Shown: positions 22,062 through 33,412, numbered from the stretch's first letter. The stretch: 64,000 nt of DNA from Angiostrongylus vasorum (GCA_018806985.1 JADANN010000466.1:1496852-1560851); one strand, 5' to 3'. Translations and numbers: made by a program. The notes: generated by a model from the letters alone, not told the origin.

Positions 22062-22704
22062 TGTGGGATTAAAAAAACATAACCACTATAGAAAATATTT
22101 TTCTGACGGTTAACGAAGGTTTAAGCTAAGACCACATATTGTGGTAACTTTAACGTTTTGTAGCCACGCCCACATAACTGGCTACACATGTCATTCATTC
22201 TTGATTTTAATTAGCTTTGCCTAACGCCTAAAACACGCGATAAATGTTAACGGTTTTTGCAACCGTCAGCTTGGCGCCAAAGACTATTGCATTCGCGAAC
22301 TTTTTAGAGTTTTTTTTTCTGTCCAACTAAGATATAAAGGAAAGTGAATAAAGCTATAAATATGACTCCATTAGGCCTTGTAAACGTGATTGAATGTGTG
22401 TTTGGTGAATACAGTAGCCGCCGAAAACACGGTCTATTTAGTGTTTTTTACTGAGACAATGCGGTTAGTAATTTTCTCACCATAGAACGATAGAGGTTTG
22501 CTTTCTGCTTGCTTGTTTTGTTTGCTTGAACGCAGATTGAACCAAAGACGACGTGTGTGCTGCAGGGAACCTCTAAACACTGCAAACGCTGCGCTTACAG
22601 GCACTAAAAACTGGGATGTAGTTAGTCGCAATGTCAGCACCTACTATAGCACGTTACAGATGTCCACTAAATTGATGTTTTTCTCCTGAGAAGGCATGAG
22701 ATTG

Positions 22705-23095
22705 TTAGAAAAAGGTTTATTCGACGCTGGCTGAGGTTTCGTGCTTTCGGCTTCTTCAGAGCCTGAAAGGATCAAATTGACGCGAAGTCTACTTAACCAG
22801 AAACTTTGATAACCTTGGCATAAACCAACTCAACACCAAGGATTCAATCGCTTATGAAACAGCGTCTTTTAAATACTCCTTTTTGTTTTTTATAAATCTT
22901 CCAGTTATTAATGTAGACCAGCCGCACAGAGTCTTACACGGGTGAGGAATGTGACTGGCTCAGCTTAAAAATTTGCCAAAGATATATGAGACGACGTCAC
23001 GCATGATCACATGACACTCGCCCTTGCGGTTCGTTTCTGAACTGTTGAGATTTGTCTAAAACCCTTGAAGAGTTCTGTACATTGATGTTAGATTC
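22705..23095 (-). repeat. PLE 3' fragment with a nearly complete hammerhead motif
   Basis: On the minus strand GGCTCTGAAGA is followed by a stem AGCCGAAAGCAC, GAAACCTC and AGCC. The rest (GGCATAAACCAACTCAACAC, GACCAGCCGCACAGAG, GATCACATGACACTCGCCC) follows the same order as the end of the PLE at 31560-31850. Confidence 0.6.
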
Positions 23096-23099
23096 CTTT

Positions 23100-23934
23100 G
23101 CTTTTAGATTCCTTTGCGAATATAGTAAATTATATGTTTAATATTCTGTCGCTTCCACAAAGGGTTCGAGGATGATGTGCACTGCGGAGTCAACTGAAGG
23201 GAAGAAGTGTCGAAAGTTCCATCACTAGCGCGTTACGTAGACCAACCAGAAACGTTTTTTCACTGCTTTTCTAATGGATTTTGCTAATCGAATAGAAATC
23301 TTACGACTTTCATCAGGCATTATCTTTTTCTAAAATTAAAACTTCCATTATTTTTTCCATTGCTTATACTTATTTTCATTTTTCATTTGACATTTACAAG
23401 GAGCTTTCTAATGTTCTAAAAAATTGTTTCCGTATCAATAATGACCACCTTTATGACACTTTTATTCTAACTGTAGTTATCGCACTTAAATTATTCAAGA
23501 TAGCTTTTTAAAAGTGCAACGAGTTCCTGAGATATTGAACATTGCAATAAGTTGGCTGAAAAAAAGGTGGAAAGCAGAATGGGATTGGAATTTTCAACAC
23601 AGTAGTTGTGCACTCATGAAAGGGGGCAGAAGCAATTCTGTGGGAAACGAGCGTCGTAAGTCAGGTTGATTGATGAAAACGATTGAAAATTTCCAAGAAA
23701 AACAATTACGAAACGCTAAACATAAGGGAAGGAATCAAATGAAATGGTCGAGACGTGGCTCCTTCTTACTCACCCATCATAACCATGTATGTAGCCATTC
23801 GTGTTGCAAGGAATACGAGAAAAAAGGATGCCTTTGTGAAAAACCTGATGTAAAAGGTTGACTCGCTGTGAAAATTATTTGTCGAGCTATTTCACTTCAG
23901 CAAAAATAGCGTTGGACGAAAACTAGGTATTAGT
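23100..23934. other. gene-free, AT-rich stretch
   Basis: Nothing recognisable. A 63-codon plus frame at 23670 has no supporting features. Confidence 0.4.
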
Positions 23935-24600
23935 TATGCTAACCTTTTATTTGCTGCCTACGTTAATTTTTCACAGCAGGGTATGATGCGAAATACATCC
24001 ACAGTGATGCTGAGATATTTGCAAAACTCTGGACCGCAAGTGCCTACGATGGGGAACGAACGTGCTATTGTCCTTTCCTGGGGCTAACGCGTTCACCACC
24101 ACACCATGTTGGTCCTTCGTTTTATTTGTCTTTCAGCTAGCTCTATCGATCAGTGCCACCAGCTATCACCTGTCAACGGGATTGATCTGGGGAGCCCGAA
24201 TCGGCATTGAACCCAGCCAAGCTGAGGCTGTAGTTGAAGTCACAATGCTATCTTTCTATTTGTTGTCTGCTATAATTTTTCATTTAGAATCATTGTGATT
24301 GTATTTCGCATCATACCCTGCCGTGAAAAATTATCCTAGTAGTCAGCAAATAAAAAAGTTAGCATTGTGATTTCAACTCCAGCCTCAGCTTAACTGGGTT
24401 AAATGCTGATTCAGGCTCTCCAGATCAAACCCGTTGACAGGTTATTGCGACAAGTGAAACGAAGAAACCGCATGGTGTGGTGGTGAACGCGTTAGCCCCA
24501 ACAACAAAGAGTAATAGTGTGTTCGTTCCCCATCGCAGACACTTGCGGTGCGGAGTTTTGCAATTATCTCAGCATCATTGTAAATGTCCATCTTCAAAAT
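23935..24600. repeat. two adjacent palindromic family A copies
   Basis: The first runs from TTATTTGCTGCCTACG at about 23945 through GATGCTGAGATATTTGCAAA to AAAATTATCCTAGTAGTCAG at about 24350. The second half copy runs to TTTTGCAATTATCTCAGCAT at about 24580. Both hold the GGGATTGATCTGGGGAGCCC-type central segment or its inverse. Confidence 0.65.
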
Positions 24601-24749
24601 ATTGCATGAGGATTTGTAGAGGAAAAGAACAAGTTTAATAGTAAAACACAGTTATGCATAACCTTTCAAAAAAATTACAAGAACTACCATACAAAACCTA
24701 TAGTAGGGTGATAAATGAAAACCATCGATCCGTTGTTTTCTTGAAAAGC

Positions 24750-25765
24750 CTCCACGAGGTTGTCGCTATACACCTTATTCACAAAAGCTGGTGATTTTGG
24801 AGATGTCGCCTTTTTCAGAGCTTGGAAAGGTCAACTTGACTGTAATGTAGTAAGCCAAACACCTTCATAACTGCAGCAGAAAAGTAGCGAAACTAAGACT
24901 TCAAGCGCATTGGAAACAAAATAGCTTTCTCGCACAGTCACTGCGATAACGAGGCATTCCTCCTTGCCGTTAATGGATTTCTAGAGTTAATGCTATAGGG
25001 GGCGCGTGTGGAGCAGTCTTCGGAGGCGCCCTGCAACACACAAGTGGAATCGATCCCCGGTGCTCATGGCCCACCAAGCCCTCCATCCCCCCGGCGTCGG
25101 CAAATTGGTACCAGACTCCTCTGGAAGGATAGCAGCATGACTTAATGCATCGGTAGGCTACCGCAAGTCATTGTAAAGGCCCAGATATGCATTCAATCAG
25201 CTCCATGCACTGCTTAATAAAGTCGAATGTATGGCGCATCCCTCAGGGATTGATTAACGCCGAGAGCTTTGTATTTATTTTATATATATCCTGAATGCTT
25301 CAAGAGTTCTGCACGCAGAAGTCTTCGACTACTATGCGAAGGTGGTCATTTCTACTTCAAAACCTTCGTTATGTCTTTGCGCTGTATGCTCACGTAGTGA
25401 AATATTTGGTTTAACTTTAAATTTACCGACTAGGTGTTCAGACAAAAAAGAGGTCTACCTATTTTGCCAATGTATTGGTCACACGCGAGGCAGCAGATGA
25501 ATCACACCCGAACTCATGCAATCGTCGTTTCTACCGTTAGGGCATATTATGCAAATGTGCGTTGCGAATAAACGATTATATAGACGGTTACGAACTAGCT
25601 GAGGTCTGAGGGAGGTCGGCGCTATCTCAGTCATTGCTCTGCGAATTCTCTGACCCCTTTTTAAGCAACGATTTAGAGCCGCACTTATTTCTTGGAAATA
25701 AAAGGCAGGATAAGCACGACCGTATTCTAAAATGGCCCGTGGGGCGTGGTTTTTTTTGCCTACCT
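24750..25765 (-). mobile_element. PLE 3' fragment (GIY-YIG end) split by a SINE
   Basis: The left part, 24750-24997, matches the end of the PLE at 31560-31860, including a decayed hammerhead core and GATAACGAGGCATTCC. After the SINE it resumes at about 25290 with the GIY-YIG endonuclease region: minus-strand sequence around the ACCGACTAGGTGTTC and CCAATGTATTGGTCACACG blocks. Stops and indels make it inactive. Confidence 0.68.
24998..25275 (+). repeat. A-SINE, full copy inside a PLE fragment
   Basis: The head GGCGCGTGTGGAGCAGTCTT carries a mutated A box. The body CCCCCGGCGTCGGCAAATTG and the tail GCCGAGAGCTTTGTATTTA are typical. It interrupts PLE sequence at about the codons that give IPEIRK in the better PLE copy. 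Confidence 0.75.
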
Positions 25766-25799
25766 CGAGGAGCCACTACTGTTTCATGAAAACCTCTCG

Positions 25800-25890
25800 G
25801 CGTTTATCAACCTTATGAATGCGCCATACATTCAACTTCAATAAGCATCGTTAGAGATAATTAAATGGATATCTGGCCTATATTCCTTCA
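25800..25890 (-). repeat. A-SINE, tail fragment
   Basis: GCGTTTATCAACC, then GCGCCATACATTCAACTTCA and AAATGGATATCTGGCCTATA, match the last third of the SINE in reverse orientation. Confidence 0.55.
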
Positions 25891-25919
25891 TCATTTTGAT
25901 TTCCCGACCTAGATAGACT

Positions 25920-26320
25920 TAACATTTCCAACGGTTCACCGCCTCATCGTGGCTGGGAGATGTTCCTGGGTGTAGGGATGCGACGCACAACTGGGGGGAT
26001 TCATCCCTCAGCAGGGTCTCCCAAGCTGAGAGGAGTCAGGCGTTTCCATTAGGAAGCCTAGCTAAGAGTAAACCAATACCAAGATCCAGCATCGTCCTGG
26101 TATCAAAGTCGCATGGTGGCAAATCTCCCTCTGATCCACAATGACTGCGACTGCCTGTGGTGGTGAAGACTTGGGGCAGACTTTCGCCAGGCTGGCCTCG
26201 GCATTCTAGGGAACCACGATCGCTTAACCAGCAAATCTCCAAAAAATGGAGATTATGCTGGGGGACCCGCACAATCAGCGAAGACAAGCCGTCCAAGTAT
26301 CTAAGTAAGTGAGATAGACG
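25920..26320 (-). repeat. R3 repeat, nearly full copy
   Basis: It shares CAACGGTTCACCGCCTCATC, GGGAGATGTTCCTGGGTGTA, GACTGCGACTGCCTGTGGTG and GGAGATTATGCTGGGGG with copies at 38171, 43010, 51020 and 56540. Length is about 400 bp, with no convincing coding capacity. It lies against an RTE-A fragment. Confidence 0.75.
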
Positions 26321-26396
26321 TAACTGAAGTATTCGGAGAAATTCATTCCGTTGAGCGCGAATGGAGCATATGTAACCACTTCTTTCCTCATGAACA

Positions 26397-26660
26397 TCAT
26401 TTTTGTGAGAGACCAATTATTCTACAGACTTTATCAAAGTCGGCAAGCATTCGTTTCTCTTGTCTAATGTTTGGTCTTATGAGAATGATGTCATCAGTGA
26501 AACGAAGATGGTGTAGCTGCCGACCATCACTTTTCACTCCCATATTTTCCCATTCCAGTGTTCGCATTACGTTTTCGAGAGTGGCGGTAAATAATTTCTG
26601 GTGAGATGGTATCGCATTGTCCAATCCCTCTTTTGACGTCGACATTAGTATCGTTTTAGG
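26397..26660 (-). mobile_element. RTE-A fragment
   Basis: A minus-strand frame reads KLFTATLENVMRTLEWENMG, SDGRQLHHLRFTDDIILI (motif C with FTDD) and MLADFDKVC. This is the same family as 15690-17170, but only this central part remains. Confidence 0.8.
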
Positions 26661-27010
26661 GTGCGGATAGCACAGTGGTAGTGATCTCTGTCCTCACGAG
26701 CATGGTAGTAGTTCGATTCCACTCCGGGCCAACCAGGCGTCTCATCTCTCTGGGACCGGGAAGTTGGTACCGGAGTTGTCTGGGAAAAACATCTTTGCAA
26801 TCCAATTGGGAACGCTCCATTCTGGCTATCTCAGAACTCCAGGGAGAATTGCTCGACCACCATTCTACGACATTCAACATGAAAAGGGAAATCCTCAAGC
26901 AACAACCGAAGCCACACGTAAAAGTTAGATGATCTTCGTGGACAATGGATGCGAGGAAACGAATCGAATGTGAGAAATGCTGGAATCCGCACAGTAGATG
27001 TAAAGACTAA
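26658..27010 (+). repeat. tRNA-derived SINE, family SINE-B
   Basis: GGATAGCACAGTGGTAGTG fits a polymerase III A box and GTAGTTCGATTCCACTCCGG holds a perfect GTTCGATTCC B box about 40 bases further on. The body ends with GCTGGAATCCGCACAGTAG and an A-rich tail. A diverged copy is at 45112-45430 and a 3' part at 8795-9000. It is not a tRNA gene, because the cloverleaf arms do not pair. Confidence 0.7.
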
Positions 27011-27227
27011 TCAAATAAAATAAAAAAAATAACTTCGTTTTAGAATGGTGATATTTTGGTTGTGAAATTATTGTACAGCTCACGAATGACCACTACATAT
27101 TGGGTAAGGACTCCTTGACTCTCCAGTGCTTCCGCAACTGCTTCTATCTCAACTGAATCAAAAGCTAGGTAATGTTCTCAGCGGATGGTATCAGCTCAAC
27201 TACAGCAGTTCGCAAGGAATATATAAC

Positions 27228-27230
27228 ATA

Positions 27231-27272
<42 letters not shown>
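27228..27272. repeat. TA dinucleotide microsatellite
   Basis: About 45 bases of alternating T and A. Open frames that run through it on both strands (repeated Tyr-Ile) are artefacts. Confidence 0.95.
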
Positions 27273-27274
<2 letters not shown>

Positions 27275-27284
27275 CACGGTTAGA

Positions 27285-27510
27285 CATAGCAAGATCAACC
27301 GTCCTGTATAAAAGAGCCTGCCGAGTGGGGATTGCCTTCTTCGAGAGGTGCTTCACTGAACAATATTCGTCTTGATACCACGACAGAGACAGCAGATAAA
27401 AAAATTCGAACGTCAATGGACCATCGACCTGTATCACACGAATCTGACGTCGAAACGTTAGCCGAATTAATAATATGTGGTAACAACCTCGTGTTAGTCT
27501 ATCTGTTAAA
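27285..27510 (+). repeat. small hammerhead-bearing element, stem II lost
   Basis: The body resembles the elements at 39460, 41845 and 62950 (GGTGCTTCACTGAAC and similar). Near its end GAATCTGACGTCGAAACGTT follows, where CTGA is joined almost directly to GAAACGTT, so the stem II segment has been deleted. The end GTAACAACCTCGTGTTAG is the family end. Confidence 0.6.
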
Positions 27511-27524
27511 TAAGGTACATTGAC

Positions 27525-27640
27525 AATGACGCTGAGATACTTTTCAAAACTCCGAACCACAGGTGTTTGCAGCGATCGAACCTCGCTACCCAGCCATTAA
27601 AAAAGGATGGGTAATAAATAAAAAAGTGGTTACGTTAAGG
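27525..27640. repeat. palindromic family A fragment
   Basis: GACGCTGAGATACTTTTCAA, CCGAACCACAGGTGTTTGC and GGGTAATAAATAAAAAAG are arm pieces of family A. Confidence 0.5.
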
Positions 27641-28960
27641 TATATTGAGTCAAAAAGCTTTCTGTAAATCGATGTAAGTGAGAGACCGGTCTCTTGCACT
27701 TCCGCTATCCTTCAATGAGTCTTGCTATCGTGTGGATGTGGTCCATTTACTAAATCCATTTGGAAATTCTGCTTAATATCATGGTTGGCCTTCCTCCAGT
27801 GTTCTATAAATCCTGTTTGAAATGACGAGAGTGAAAACTTTGTAGATGACAGAGAGCAGCCATATTGGGCAATGGTTGCCGATATCGTGCAGTTTATCCC
27901 TTCATGAACGACATCACGGTATTTCTGGCCTTCTACTGAGAAGGAATATTGCAGTCTGACAAGCAAAGTATGAAGAGCAAAGCCAGTATGTTTATGAGGA
28001 CCGATGGAACGTTCTTCTAGTGTTCAGATCTTATCTTGTTCGGACCTAGTGCTGTTCGATTCTTCACCGAAGAAATCGCATGACGGATTTCGCAAGGAGA
28101 GCCCCTTCGTACGTATCGCTAGTGTCACGATATTAAAAAGTCTGATAATATTCTTGCCAATTTTATGAAGAACGGTATCTTCCTCATATCCGATTAGTTA
28201 TGTGAACAAATCTCTGTTTATGGTGGTTTTGAGACTTCATTTTTAAATTTAGCTGCTTTTTCTCCTTTCCCCCAAAAAAATGGAATGTTGCGTGACGGAG
28301 GCGATGGTCTGGTCTCGTGCAGAATTTTGAGACAGCAACGATATCGCTAAGACAAAAACCTTCGATTTACTTAATGTGGCCTATTTCGTTATGGTACTCT
28401 TCACTGGGAAACTCCTATGTCCAGCGATGAGAGTGGGACTTAGAATTGCCATCCACCATGAATGGTCTTGGTCATCGTGATAAACTCAAACGGCTGCTCA
28501 CTTTGCTGGTTCCATTGCAATCAGTGGATATCAATATAACCTCGTTCAGACGTTCTTTTGCCTTGAAATCTCCAATGATGACCTGGAAGAATATGTGGTC
28601 TTCTCTGTAGAATACCTCCAAGTTACTATGAAACGCCTCGAGTTCGGTTTCGTTATAGCTTGATGTCTGTGCGTAAACAACGAACATTTGTCAAAGCCGG
28701 TGTTGATCTACAGTTCTTCAATCGTAGACTTCCCGACAGATGAGAGCGCTAACGCTGTCTAAATCCTCTGTTGTCACACGTTCCGAGGAATAGTCCTTCT
28801 CCGGTGTCACAGACGACGTTAAAAGGGTGGCTTCTCTCGTATCTGCCTTTCCGATGACGTCGTACCTTATCCTTCTTGCCTAAATGGTCAAGTCTTGTGT
28901 TCTCAGATGTCGAGTGAGCGTGCATTGTAAGCACAGATCATTTTATTTTAGACATTAGAC
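27640..28960 (-). mobile_element. RTE-A 5' half: endonuclease and start of reverse transcriptase
   Basis: From the right end the minus strand gives VCDTGEGLFLGTCDNRG, FVVYAQTSSYNETELEAFHS and FFQVIIGDFKAK, the apurinic-type endonuclease signatures of RTE elements (the family has GDFNAK; the Asn is changed to Lys here). Further left come SEIRHAISSVKNRTALGP-like and ARLIEG-like sequences of the reverse transcriptase, in broken frames. The copy stops at about 27640. It covers the part missing from the copy at 15690. Confidence 0.78.
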
Positions 28961-28969
28961 ACCTTAGTC

Positions 28970-30235
28970 TTCCGAGATTTAGACAGCCAACAGTAGCTCT
29001 CAGCTTCTAGCAGCTTTAGCAACTCATACTCGTCCAACCCAACACCTCAAGGCTCAGTAGAATGGGGCCCACTTATTTTAATAGGTTTAACATTTAATGC
29101 TCACGAGAAGCTTGTTGAGCTCTGAATAGTGAGGTTGGGCATTCCCTGGTGTATCTTGCCAGTCTTTTTCCAGAGTGGACGGGGAGCTGATTTATTGGAG
29201 GAGACTCCTATCCGCCCCTCATTTGTTTTTCATTGCTTTCCTATCACTAGATTGCAGACGTTTGGCCGAATTAACTCGTTAAAATACAATCTGCGCAAAC
29301 GAGAACAAATCAACGCATGCATGTATGAATACGTCTTCGTGAACACAGAGGCTATTTCTCAACTGGACGCAGGTGAAACATTGAGTCCATTCCCTAGACA
29401 GATTTGTGTCTCAGAGAAGCATGTGGCCGCTTTTGCTCCGCCATTATCCCCTTATCGGACACCTAGGGACGCAACTAACCTGCATGGCATAGATCCCTCT
29501 ATAAGAGAGATCCGTGGGCCTTGAAATATACGTTGTCATATTGGCTGTGGCAGTTTCTTGCTCCCAGCTCCAAAAAAAATCAGCCGTGATATCGTTTGGA
29601 ATATGAGCTGCTCGCACCTTGGGACTTCTAAATACGTCCAAAGTTCATAGAGGCAATTACTGAGAAGTTCTCCCTAGCAGAGTTAGCTGCAGTGTCGTGG
29701 TATCAGTGCTGTAGTGCGATTAGCCGGAACGTGATATCATCAATGGCCGCTAAGGGCGTGTATAGATAGGGATCAGACCTGTGGTCGCGTGTTTAGTTAG
29801 CAGCAAAGCAAGAAATTATCTCCATGATTTCAAAGTGATTCATGAAATCGACCTTAACAGTTGCGTCCATTGCAACCTTTCGATGTGATCGACTCTTACC
29901 GGCTACATAGTGAATAATTTCCGCACGTTTTTTTGGAAGCTTTTCCGCCTCTTTGGTGTTAATCAAATATCTGCATCACCTTCAATGTTACTTTGCAGTC
30001 TGCACTGTTATTTCCGTTTTTTTGTATCTTTCTATTTGCAATTCTGCAACTTCTTATTCAAATTTCCATTTTCAATCACGTTATTTCCCCCACAACAGCA
30101 AACGCTGTTTTGCTTTACTTAATCTATTTGATAGTCTACTGGAACGACATGGAGTTCGTAGCTGGGTGGCATCGAGACTCATTAATTTTTTATGTCTATG
30201 GTTGGAGCGCCAGTAATTGATCGCCCGGCCATTGC
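28970..30235. other. gene-free stretch
   Basis: A 131-codon plus frame at 29129-29524 has no recognised domain or homologue. The opposite strand is partly open as well. A T-rich zone lies at 29910-30120. I make no gene call. Confidence 0.4.
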
Positions 30236-30600
30236 TTTACTGCAGATGTATAGATGACAGTTCTCCCATTTTCTCCACACAAAGAGGAGATGAACTAATG
30301 TTTTGAATTGTTGAATAAACAGTTAGAGTACATAACGTTCAGCCGAGAGAACCCGAAAAACTGGCTTCCAAATGTGAGCGCTTAAATTAACCTATTCAAA
30401 AGCGGCCATACCACCAAGTGGTAAGAAAATCCAAGTATCAAAGATGTACTGATCACCATTCCCTCACACAAAAAAAATGAAGTTCCTAAGAAACATGTTT
30501 TAAACAGCCACCATTGCGTGCGCAGGAACAGAGCAGAAGAAGGAGCCCCTGGAAGTAACGCGAAATCGTTAGGCCATCGTGAGTCGAGGACTCAGCTCCA
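30236..30600 (+). mobile_element. PLE reverse transcriptase fragment
   Basis: The bases around TGCAGATGTATAGATGACAG correspond to the RCIDDCF catalytic motif. They are followed in order by the degraded ELLN, FTREKPKN, PSIK and KKHVLNSHHCVRRNRAEEG-like stretches seen in the PLE at 32300-32740. Frames are broken throughout. Confidence 0.6.
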
Positions 30601-30789
30601 GAATTGAGGAGAAAGAAACGAGCGGCATGATGTGCTTTCAATAGCATCGAGGATGTAGTGAAGAGAAGAAGGACACGCGACTCCGTGCCCACCTTTTTGA
30701 CTCTACCATCCTTACTGCTTTAACGTTTGCGTCATAAACATGGTCGCTATGTAATCATGATAAAAAATCACTCATAGTTACTGAACGCG

Positions 30790-31380
30790 CAGTCGATAAG
30801 ACGATGCTGGGAGTACCCCGTTTCCCACAAGTGAAAGAAGGGACCCCAAGCTCCGACAACATCAACGATCAAAAATCACAGACGCCGTTCTATGCCCCAG
30901 ACGGTTGAGAATAGGGTAGGCCGGGCATGTAATGCGTATTATGAGCGACAACCGATGGAAATGGGCCGTTGGTAACTGTATACTGCAGAAAGACCTTCGA
31001 CCCACTGGTCAGAGTTCTTTGCGAAATTCCAGATATATGGAAGATTTACTGACGCCTGCTGGGGCCCCTCGATAATCAGTTGGACGACAGGGTGATACAT
31101 GAGAAGCTGGGCGGGACTGGTAATGCGAATGAACGATAATTGATTTTCCAGAGAAGTTAGTGACTGTATTTCTAGAGATGTCAAATGAGTAACAGAAAGA
31201 CCACTGTTCATAGTCAGAGTTCTTCTCGAACTCCTTAGGAAGATATGACGCAGAACGAATTCCTGTAGCAAGCATAACGCCCCTGGATACTTTTGTACGG
31301 AGAGACGACTTACTGATGCTCGCTTTAATTACTTGCCGATCAATGGGGCGAGAGGTGATACGAGTGATCACTGAGGGCGG
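30790..31380 (+). mobile_element. two tandem RTE-A 3' tail fragments
   Basis: 30790-31090 holds ATCAACGATCAAAAATCACA, TGGGCCGTTGGTAACTG, GGTCAGAGTTCTTTGCGA and a GATTTACTGACGCC block. 31160-31370 repeats the final part in a more decayed form. Both match the 3' end of RTE-A seen at 16900-17160 and 63510-64000. Confidence 0.65.
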
Positions 31381-31532
31381 TATTCGTCACCCCCTGAGTA
31401 TCTTGGTTTATTAATAAGATTGTACAAAGCCTCCTACGTCCGACTTTCTATTAACCACGGCATTGATCAAGTAATTCTTCGTATTCTTGTTGAGCAAACA
31501 CGATGTGTTATTTTTATTCTTCATTCACGAAC

Positions 31533-31572
31533 AAGCTGACGTTTCGGCGGATTTCGCCTTCCTCAGAGCCTG
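31533..31572 (-). ncRNA. hammerhead-ribozyme-like motif at the PLE 3' end
   Basis: On the minus strand GGCT-CTGAGGA is followed by stem II A-GGCG-AAATC-CGCC, then GAAA-C-GTC-AGC. GCT/AGC pair as stem I. ACGT around the GUC site is self-complementary, as in minimal or dimeric hammerheads of Penelope-like elements. Predicted cleavage is after the C at 31538. One unpaired A sits between A9 and stem II, which departs from the textbook core. Confidence 0.65.
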
Positions 31573-31764
31573 GAAAGGTCAAGTTGACAGCAATCTATTC
31601 GGCCAAATACCTCCATAACCAAACGGAGAAAGTGCTGAACCAAGATTTCAATCACATTGAACACAGCTTTGCACACTCACCGCTTTCTATGAGGCTTCCA
31701 CTGAGTATGTCGCGTGGAGACCAACCGCACAGAAATCACATGGAAGCGTAATGTGCCCCTCCCA

Positions 31765-33075
31765 TCAAAATAACAGCCTTATATACTGCCCAATATCATG
31801 CGTGATAATGAGGCATTCTTCCCTGCGGTTCATTTTTCGGATTTCTGGAATTAATCCAGAAAGCCTCGAGAGTTTTGCGCGCTTGTGTTCTCGATTCCTG
31901 TGCGAGGGTCGTGACACGTACTTCAAAGTCCTCCCGCAATGTCTCTGGGTCCCATTCATGCCTAGTGGGGTATTTGGTTTACGTTTACCGACTAGGTGTT
32001 CTTTTATGCGGACATAGAGTGGTCTACCCGTTTCGCCAACGTATTCGTCTCCGCACGTCTTACAGGAGATCAGATAAACTGTACCCGAGCTCGTGCAATC
32101 ACCGTCTCTACCATTAGGGCAAACTATGCAATTTTGCGTTGCACATAGACAGTCATATAGGCCGTTACGAACTAGCTAGCGCCTATGATTATTCGGTGGC
32201 ATTTCAACTACGTTTACCGAATTCTCTAAATCCGCCGTTCTTAAGCAGAGTTTTATAGCTGCACTTACATCATTTGAGATGAAGAGTAGGATAAACGGGA
32301 CCATTTTATCGCTAGACTTGTCGTTTGGAGGCCTAGGATTTCCTCTACACCTGTCCCGAGCTACAGTTTCGTAGCCATTAGAAATGGCTATTTGCAGCGC
32401 CAAGTTCCTGGACTCCTCTCTTTGCTGTCTTCCCGTGCACACGTTGGTTGCTGTTCGAAACATGTTTCTTACAAGCGCCCTTTTCGTGTGAGAGGGATGA
32501 GAGGAAAGATAATGAACCAAGATGTTCTTATTACTTGGCTTTCGGTACCACTTTGTAATGTAGCTATTTTCTGATAGGTTAATTTGGACGTTCAGGAATG
32601 GAAGCCAGTATTCTTTCGGTTTCTCTCGGGTGAACTTGATATACTCTGACTGTTCATTCAACAACTCAAAACATTTCTCCATTTCCTCTTGTGTTGCGCA
32701 GAGGACAAAACAGTCATCTATACATCTGCAGTAGCGTAGCGGCCCGAGATTGGTCACCGGTGCTTCCACCTTAGACATAAACGCAATGCCAAGGCTTGGT
32801 GCCAGTCGTTGTCCCATTGCCAACCCTCTTATTTGAGCATAGTACTTTCCGAACCATCTGAAGATTGAGCAACTCAAGCATTCTTTTAAGAGTGCCATCA
32901 ACTGCTCTGTCTTAAAGCCATACATGTTTATTTCTTCTTCGTGTTGCATCAGGTGTTCGAATATGGCTTGCATTGTGGAGTCATTCGATACGTTTGTATA
33001 AACGGCGCTAACGTCGAACGACTTCATCACGTACGCGCTGCTGGGCTGCGCAGTACGTAGACGATCCAGAAACAT
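31765..33075 (-). pseudogene. PLE reverse transcriptase plus GIY-YIG endonuclease, one internal stop
   Basis: A single frame of 437 codons from 33075 to the stop at 31765 has one internal TAG at 32173-32175, between the two domains. The inverted copy has CAA (Gln) there. The reverse transcriptase part shows FDVSAVYTNVS (motif A), RGLAMGQRLAPSLG and RCIDDCFVLC (motif C, with the usual Tyr changed to Cys but both Asp kept). A linker with clustered Cys (CLCATQNCIVCPNGRDGDC) leads to the endonuclease VYLISCKTCGDEYVGETGRP...IKEH. Such proteins copy their RNA at telomeres or nicked DNA. The N-terminal third, with the first reverse transcriptase motifs, is missing. The TAG alone would stop endonuclease translation. 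Confidence 0.82.
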
Positions 33076-33078
33076 CTG

Positions 33079-33412
33079 GGTGGCTTCGCTTTATCGCCCA
33101 TCATCTGAGGAGTTTAAAAGTAAATACCGAAAATTGAACCACGAATGAGCCAAAAACGGCAAGGGCTGCTGGTTTAAAGCATCAGTTATCTCTCAACTAG
33201 AAGTTGAGTTACCAATATGTCCCGTCTTGTACTTGCTTATAAAAAACTGATAAGCTAGTATCGAACGATGATTTTGCGTCTACCGATTCATCATTGTTTA
33301 AGGTTAGACCAATCATTAGCTGTGTAGACGGGCCAACAGATAGGATAACATGGTGTTTAACACTAATATTTAACCAGTTGTTGAAATACATTCTAGTCCA
33401 TCTTACGAATAC
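33079..33412. other. spacer between the inverted PLE copies, including extra right-copy coding
   Basis: 33294-33412 belongs to the right copy and encodes KVRPIISCVDGPTDRITWC, the second reverse transcriptase motif, which is missing in the left copy. 33079-33293 is unique to this site. A minus-strand frame there (DESVDAKSSFDTSLSVFYK) is not recognised. Confidence 0.55.

Larger units (their letters stand above)
31470..33078 (-). mobile_element. Penelope-like element, left arm of an inverted pair
   Basis: 5'-truncated PLE carrying reverse transcriptase and GIY-YIG endonuclease sequence, then a 3' end with a hammerhead motif and the outermost CGTATTCTTGTTGAGCAAAC. The right arm, 33413-35022, is the same sequence inverted. 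See the coding entry for domains. Confidence 0.85.

Noticed and set aside
26658..26735. tRNA gene
   Set aside because: A and B boxes are present but the arms do not form a cloverleaf and no acceptor stem closes. The unit is repeated with a SINE body.
27126..27560. Frames on both strands through the TA microsatellite
   Set aside because: The repeated Tyr-Ile product of TA repeats arises in every frame, with no other coding signal.
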